Source of the DNA: Pseudomonas sp. 14P_8.1_Bac3
GTDB taxonomy: Bacteria > Pseudomonadota > Gammaproteobacteria > Pseudomonadales > Pseudomonadaceae
Reading direction: 5' to 3'
DNA length: 64,000 nucleotides
Assembly: GCF_025466085.1 (NCBI RefSeq)
Contig: NZ_JANLOD010000065.1
Location: forward strand, 1-64,000
Of this stretch, positions 59,367 through 64,000 are shown in pieces; the first letter of the stretch is position 1, and every line of letters begins with the position of its first letter. The translations under genes were made by a program, and so were the position numbers. The notes beneath the pieces are model-generated. The model saw nothing but the letters and a program-made list of their open reading frames with translations, was not told where the DNA came from and ran no database searches.

Positions 59367-60266
59367 ATGAATCAATTGTTGGCCATGCGCGTTTTCGCTC
59401 GCGTCGTCCAGGCCGGTTCCTTCACCCGCGCCGCCGACTCGCTGAACATGCCGAAAACCTCAGTGAGCAAGCTGGTGGCCGAGCTGGAGGACCATCTCGC
59501 GGCCAGGCTGTTACAACGCACCACTCGACGGCTCACGGTGACAGCGGACGGCATGGCCTATTACGAACGCGCCCTGCAGCTGATGGAAGAACTAGACGAC
59601 CTGGACAACAGTTTCGCCAGCGCCCAAGGGCACCCGCGCGGCAAAATCCGTGTCGATGTCGGCGGTTCGGTGGCGACGATGCTGATCATCCCCGCGTTGC
59701 CGGATTTCTACGCGCGTTTTCCGGACATCCAGATAGAACTGGGCGTCAGCGATCGACAGGTAGACTTGATCAGCGAAAACGTCGACTGTGTGATCCGTGG
59801 CGGGCCGTTGATCGAACTGTCCATGGCGGCGCGACCGCTGGGGCTGTCGTCATGGACCACCTGCGCTACGCCTTCCTATCTACAGCGATTCGGTACGCCC
59901 ACCGATCCGCGCGACCTGGAGAAAAACCATCGTCTTGTCAGTTACCACTCCGCCGGCAACGGACGGGTAATGCCCGCGCGATTTGAACGTCATGGAGAGA
60001 AATTCGAGATACGCGGGCAGGGGGTATTCAGCGTCAACGAGAGCAACGCGCATCTGGCGGCAGGGTTGGCCGGGCTCGGTCTCATTCATACCTTCACCTA
60101 CACGGTGCAAGCCCACATTGAGCGCGGCGAGCTGGTGCCGATCCTCCAGGACTGGCGCCCGCCCCGGTATCCGTTTCACGTGCTGTACCCACCGAACCGG
60201 CACCTGAGTCATCGTGTTCGGGTATTCATCGATTGGCTGGTGCAGCTATTCGCGGAGATGGGCTAG
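59367..60266 (+). CDS. LysR family transcriptional regulator
   Basis: A 299-aa LysR-type regulator. The N-terminal winged helix (residues 1-60) has GSFTRAADSLNMPKTSVSKL as helix-turn-helix, and the effector domain follows from about residue 90. The sequence AGSFTRAADSLN and the VDVGGSVATMLIIPALPDF linker place it in the DhcR/CrgA-like group that often regulates divergent SDR genes. The start is ATG 59367; the longer frame from 59316 has no ribosome site. It is divergent from the SDR gene. Confidence 0.93.
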   Translation: MNQLLAMRVFARVVQAGSFTRAADSLNMPKTSVSKLVAELEDHLAARLLQRTTRRLTVTADGMAYYERALQLMEELDDLDNSFASAQGHPRGKIRVDVGGSVATMLIIPALPDFYARFPDIQIELGVSDRQVDLISENVDCVIRGGPLIELSMAARPLGLSSWTTCATPSYLQRFGTPTDPRDLEKNHRLVSYHSAGNGRVMPARFERHGEKFEIRGQGVFSVNESNAHLAAGLAGLGLIHTFTYTVQAHIERGELVPILQDWRPPRYPFHVLYPPNRHLSHRVRVFIDWLVQLFAEMG

Positions 60267-60373
60267 TGCTGCATATCCATAAAACAGATAACAGTTAGAG
60301 ATATTACCCGTTATATAGATATTCGATTCGGATCTACCATGGATCCACCTCAACAAGAGGACAGGAGTTCGTC

Positions 60374-61525
60374 ATGTCTTGCGCCAACACTGTCACCAAT
60401 AGCATCAAGCCTTTCAGTCATCTGCAGCATCCCCGCGAGGTGATCCGCCAGTTCACCCCGAACTGGTTCTCCGCGACCATGGGCACCGGGGTTCTGGCCC
60501 TGGCGCTGGCGCAGTTGCCCGGTGCGATTCCCGGTGTGCACGCGGTCGCCGAAGCGCTGTGGCTGTTCAACATCTTTCTGTTCGCTTTATTCGCGACGCT
60601 GTACGCGGCCCGCTGGGTGCTGTTTTTCGATGAGGCGCGGCGGATTTTCGGCCATTCCACGGTCTCGATGTTTTTTGGCACCCTTCCAATGGGCCTGGCG
60701 ACCATCATCAACGGCTTCCTGGTGTTCGGCTTGCCGCGCTGGGGCAACGGTGTGATTCAGCTGGCCGAGGTATTGTGGTGGGTCGACGTGGCGATGTCGC
60801 TGGCCTGCGGCGTGTTGATCCCTTTCATGATGTTCACCCGCCAGGAGCACCGCATCGATCAGATGACAGCCGTCTGGCTACTGCCCGTGGTGGCTGCCGA
60901 AGTGGCGGCGTCCAGTGGTGGCCTGCTCGCGCCATACCTGACCGATGCCCACGGACAACTGGTGATGCTGGTCACCAGTTACGTGCTCTGGGCCTTTTCC
61001 GTACCGGTGGCTTTCAGCATTCTGACCATCCTGTTGCTGCGCTTGGCGCTGCACAAACTGCCTGACGAAAACATGGCCGCGTCCAGCTGGCTCGCCCTTG
61101 GCCCGATCGGCACCGGGGCGCTGGGCATGCTGGTGCTCGGGGCCGACGCGCCGGCGATCTTTGCCGCCAACGGTATGCCTGGGGTCGGTGACATCGCGGC
61201 CGGGTTGGGCCTGGTCGCCGGAGTGACGCTGTGGGGCTTTGGTCTGTGGTGGATGCTGATCGCGATGTTGGTCACCGCTCGCCACCTGCGCGCCGGCATT
61301 CCGTTCAACCTGGGCTGGTGGGGTTTCACTTTTCCATTGGGGGTCTATGCGCTGGCCACGTTGAAACTGGCCAGCACCTTGCACCTGACGTTTTTCAGTG
61401 CCTTTGGCTGTGTCTTGGTGGCGTTGCTGACGGTGATGTGGCTGATCGTTGCCAGGCGCACGGTCCAGGGCGCATGGCGAGGTGAGCTGTTTGTCTCGCC
61501 GTGTATTGCAGGAATGAAGAAATAA
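60374..61525 (+). CDS. TDT-family anion transporter (TehA/Mae1/SLAC1-like)
   Basis: A 383-aa membrane protein with about ten helices. FTPNWFSATMGTGVLALALA near the start and STVSMFFGTLPMGLATIING are hallmarks of the TDT (tellurite-resistance/dicarboxylate transporter) family. Relatives include malate, sulfite and anion channels; the substrate here cannot be told. AGAGGACAGGAG precedes the ATG. The upstream gap (60267-60373) is AT-rich but I could not pick a clear promoter. Confidence 0.88.
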   Translation: MSCANTVTNSIKPFSHLQHPREVIRQFTPNWFSATMGTGVLALALAQLPGAIPGVHAVAEALWLFNIFLFALFATLYAARWVLFFDEARRIFGHSTVSMFFGTLPMGLATIINGFLVFGLPRWGNGVIQLAEVLWWVDVAMSLACGVLIPFMMFTRQEHRIDQMTAVWLLPVVAAEVAASSGGLLAPYLTDAHGQLVMLVTSYVLWAFSVPVAFSILTILLLRLALHKLPDENMAASSWLALGPIGTGALGMLVLGADAPAIFAANGMPGVGDIAAGLGLVAGVTLWGFGLWWMLIAMLVTARHLRAGIPFNLGWWGFTFPLGVYALATLKLASTLHLTFFSAFGCVLVALLTVMWLIVARRTVQGAWRGELFVSPCIAGMKK

Positions 61526-61624
61526 GCTGCCATGTTTAGGTAAGGTGTGGCCTGGATCGACGCTTGGGCATTCCAATACCCATATCCAAGCCACTCTCTA
61601 CCTACTATCAGGGACACACGGAAG

Positions 61625-63499
61625 ATGAGTCACCCCTCACAGTTCAACCTGCTCCGCACCCGGCGTTTCCTGCCGTTTTTTGTCACCCAGTCCCTCGGGG
61701 CGTTCAACGACAACGTGTTCAAGCAGTCGTTGATCCTCGCGATTTTGTACAAGTTGGCCATCGAGGGTGATCGTTCGATCTGGGTCAATTTGTGCGCGCT
61801 GCTGTTTATCCTGCCGTTCTTTCTGTTTTCGGCGCTGGCCGGGCAGTTTGGCGAGAAGTTCGCCAAGGACGCGCTGATTCGTCTGATCAAGCTCGGGGAA
61901 ATCGCCATCATGGCGGTCGGCGCGGTCGGGTTTGTCTTCGATCATCTGGCGCTGATGCTGCTGGCGCTGTTCGCCATGGGCACCCACTCGGCGCTGTTCG
62001 GGCCGGTGAAGTATTCGATCCTGCCCCAGGCCCTGCATGAAGAAGAGCTGGTCGGCGGCAACGGCCTGGTGGAAATGGGCACCTTCCTGGCGATTCTCGC
62101 CGGGACCATTGGCGCCGGGGTCATGATGTCGTCCGCGCATTACGCGCCCATCGTGTCCACGGCGATCGTCGGTATCGCGGTGCTCGGTTACCTGGCCAGT
62201 CGCAGCATCCCGCGCGCGGCGGCCTCGTCGCCGGAGATGCGCTTGAACTGGAACATCTTCAGCCAGTCCTGGGCCACCTTGAAACTGGGCCTTGGGCAAA
62301 CGCCGGCGGTGTCGCGTTCGATTGTCGGCAACTCGTGGTTCTGGTTTGTCGGGGCGATTTACCTGACGCAAATCCCGGCCTATGCCAAGGAATGGATGCA
62401 CGGCGACGAAACCGTGGTGACGCTGATCCTGACCGTGTTCTCGGTTGGCATCGCCCTGGGGTCGCTGCTCTGCGAAAAGCTCTCCGGGCGTAAAGTCGAG
62501 ATCGGCCTGGTGCCGTTCGGCTCGTTCGGCCTGACCGTGTTCGGTTTGCTGATGTGGTGGCATTCCGGTGAAATTCCCGACAGCGTCAATGGCCATGGCT
62601 GGATCGAAATCCTCGGCTTTGGCCACACCTGGCTGGTGTTGATCGACATCCTTGGGCTGGGGGTTTTCGGCGGTTTCTACATCGTGCCGCTGTACGCGCT
62701 GATCCAGTCGCGCACCCCGGAGAACGAGCGGGCGCGGGTGATTGCCGCCAACAACATTCTCAACGCGCTGTTCATGGTGGTCTCGGCGATCGTCTCGATC
62801 GTACTGCTGAGCGTGGCCAAGCTGTCGATCCCGCACCTGTTTCTGGTGGTGTCGCTGCTGAACATTGGCGTCAACGCCTACATCTTCAAAATCGTCCCCG
62901 AGTTCAGCATGCGTTTCATGATCTGGCTGCTCAGCCATTCCATGTACCGCGTGGAGCATCGCAACCTGGACGTGATTCCGGATGAAGGCGCGGCGCTGCT
63001 GGTGTGCAACCACGTGTCCTTCGTCGACGCCTTGCTGATTGGCGGCGCAGTGCGTCGGCCGATTCGCTTTGTGATGTATTACAAGATCTACAACCTGCCG
63101 GTGCTGAACTTCATCTTCCGCACGGCCGGGACGATTCCGATCGCGGGACGCCAGGAAGACATCCAGATTTACGAAAAGGCCTTCACACGGATTGCCCAGT
63201 ATCTGAAGGACGGCGAGCTGGTGTGCATCTTTCCCGAGGGCAAGTTGACCGCCGATGGCGAGATCAATGAATTCAAGGGCGGACTGAAGCGGATTCTCGA
63301 AGAGACGCCGGTGCCGGTGATCCCGTTGGCGTTGCAGGGGCTGTGGGGAAGTTTCTTCAGTCGCGATCCCGACAAAGGCGTGTTCCGTCGGCTGTGGTCG
63401 CGGGTGACGTTGGTGGCGGGTCCGGCGGTGGCGGTTGAAGCGGCAGAGCCGGCGAAGCTGCAACGGTTGGTTGGCGAGTTGCGTGGCGCTATGCGCTAG
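61625..63499 (+). CDS. LplT-like MFS fused to a PlsC acyltransferase
   Basis: A 624-aa two-domain protein. The N-terminal 410 residues are an MFS transporter with SLGAFNDNVFKQSLILAIL, the signature of the LplT lysophospholipid flippase. The C-terminal part (about 420-624) is a PlsC-type acyltransferase with the catalytic NHVSFVDALL (H-x4-D), GTIPIAGR, FPEGKLTADGEINEFKGG and VPVIPLALQG. In E. coli lysophospholipid import and reacylation use LplT plus the Aas protein, which also carries an acyl-ACP synthetase domain; that domain is absent here. The start follows GGAAG. Confidence 0.92.
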   Translation: MSHPSQFNLLRTRRFLPFFVTQSLGAFNDNVFKQSLILAILYKLAIEGDRSIWVNLCALLFILPFFLFSALAGQFGEKFAKDALIRLIKLGEIAIMAVGAVGFVFDHLALMLLALFAMGTHSALFGPVKYSILPQALHEEELVGGNGLVEMGTFLAILAGTIGAGVMMSSAHYAPIVSTAIVGIAVLGYLASRSIPRAAASSPEMRLNWNIFSQSWATLKLGLGQTPAVSRSIVGNSWFWFVGAIYLTQIPAYAKEWMHGDETVVTLILTVFSVGIALGSLLCEKLSGRKVEIGLVPFGSFGLTVFGLLMWWHSGEIPDSVNGHGWIEILGFGHTWLVLIDILGLGVFGGFYIVPLYALIQSRTPENERARVIAANNILNALFMVVSAIVSIVLLSVAKLSIPHLFLVVSLLNIGVNAYIFKIVPEFSMRFMIWLLSHSMYRVEHRNLDVIPDEGAALLVCNHVSFVDALLIGGAVRRPIRFVMYYKIYNLPVLNFIFRTAGTIPIAGRQEDIQIYEKAFTRIAQYLKDGELVCIFPEGKLTADGEINEFKGGLKRILEETPVPVIPLALQGLWGSFFSRDPDKGVFRRLWSRVTLVAGPAVAVEAAEPAKLQRLVGELRGAMR

Positions 63500-63510
63500 C
63501 TCCTACCGTT

Positions 63511-64000
63511 TCAACCCGCCATCGCCAGGCGGTTACGTCCTTCACGCTTGGCCACATACAGCGCGCTGTCGGCCCGGCGTAACAGGCTCTCGGCAGACTC
63601 GCCGGGCAGCAGGGTCGAGCAGCCGAGGCTGACGGTCAGCTCGATCGGATTGCCATCGGCCAGGTACTCCTTGGCCTGTGCGGCAAAGCGCAGCCGCTCG
63701 CCAACCATGCCCGCCGCCTCGCGGCCGGTGTTGGACAGCAGAATCAGAAATTCTTCGCCGCCAAAGCGGAACACCATGTCGACGTTGCGCAGCTGGCTTT
63801 TGATCGAGGCGGCAACGGCCTTGAGCACGTCATCGCCGGCGCTGTGGCCGTGGCTGTCATTGATGCGCTTGAAGTGATCGATGTCCAGCATCAGCAGCGA
63901 CAGGGGTTGGAGATGCCGACGGGACATCTCGATTTCCCGCTGCAGCGTCTGGTCCATGGCGATGCGATTGCCAGTGTCCGTGAGCGGATCGCGCAGGGCA
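63511..64000 (-). CDS. Diguanylate cyclase GGDEF domain (partial, N-terminus outside window)
   Basis: The frame runs unbroken from the stop at 63511 to the window edge at 64000, covering the last 162 residues. It reads a complete GGDEF domain: DPLTDTGNRIAM, LDIDHFKRINDSHGH with the metal-binding Asp, and the active-site GGEEF in FRFGGEEFLIL. The RxxD inhibitory site (usually five residues before GGEEF) appears as RNVDMVFRFGGEE. It should make c-di-GMP from GTP. The sensor part lies outside the window. Confidence 0.93.
   Translation of the reverse strand, partial: ALRDPLTDTGNRIAMDQTLQREIEMSRRHLQPLSLLMLDIDHFKRINDSHGHSAGDDVLKAVAASIKSQLRNVDMVFRFGGEEFLILLSNTGREAAGMVGERLRFAAQAKEYLADGNPIELTVSLGCSTLLPGESAESLLRRADSALYVAKREGRNRLAMAG

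Overview
The window is a gene-dense, GC-rich stretch of a Pseudomonas chromosome, most likely from the P. fluorescens complex. That placement rests on the gltA / sdhCDAB / sucAB-lpdG-sucCD arrangement, a CbrA-like transporter-kinase, the Pseudomonas-type cob operon behind a cobalamin riboswitch, and several REP/REPIN repeats of the kind common in fluorescent pseudomonads. Species placement is inference. I see no tRNA, rRNA, insertion sequence, prophage or CRISPR array.

Layout. 0.1-2.1 kb: acetate permease pair (DUF485 protein + actP). 2.4-15.4 kb: the TCA block, with gltA leftward and sdhCDAB, sucAB, lpdG and sucCD rightward; near-consensus promoters for gltA and sdhC diverge in the 3.70-4.06 kb gap. 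15.8-25.1 kb: brnQ, a DUF599/MAPEG pair, a small lipoprotein, two overlapping hotdog thioesterases, htpG with a good sigma-32-type promoter, a pirin, an OsmC protein and a chemoreceptor. 25.2-31.2 kb: purM-purN-DUF3108 leftward; DUF2066, AI-2E-family permease and hda rightward. 31.4-35.5 kb: two NlpC/P60 lipoproteins, an O-methyltransferase, a lipoprotein sugar dehydrogenase and an unknown 194-aa protein. 35.7-45.0 kb: cobalamin riboswitch and ten late cobalamin genes, mostly with 4-nt overlaps. 45.0-47.5 kb: MarR regulator, MFS exporter, an overlapping 40-aa membrane peptide, periplasmic glutathione peroxidase. 47.5-51.3 kb: FadL-type porin, small unknown genes and an almost gene-free 1-kb stretch full of inverted repeats. 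51.3-64 kb: rmuC, a large transporter-hybrid histidine kinase, TetR/MFS pair, SDR/LysR pair, TDT-family transporter, an LplT-PlsC fusion, and a GGDEF protein cut by the window edge.

How the genes work together. gltA to sucD supplies citrate synthase, succinate dehydrogenase, 2-oxoglutarate dehydrogenase and succinyl-CoA synthetase. The cob operon covers corrin adenosylation, amidation, aminopropanol attachment, lower-ligand synthesis and activation, and final assembly, all behind one riboswitch. Three regulator/target pairs (MarR-MFS, TetR-MFS, LysR-SDR) are recognisable; the first two have clear inverted-repeat operators.

Most of the window is ordinary core genome. The most unusual points are a REPIN that supplies the C-terminus of CobB and abuts the bluB start codon, the twin MarR palindromes, the 40-aa ORF overlapping the MFS gene, and the 49.95-50.93 kb noncoding stretch with nested stem-loops and a DnaA-box palindrome. 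I did not find a convincing new multi-gene system.
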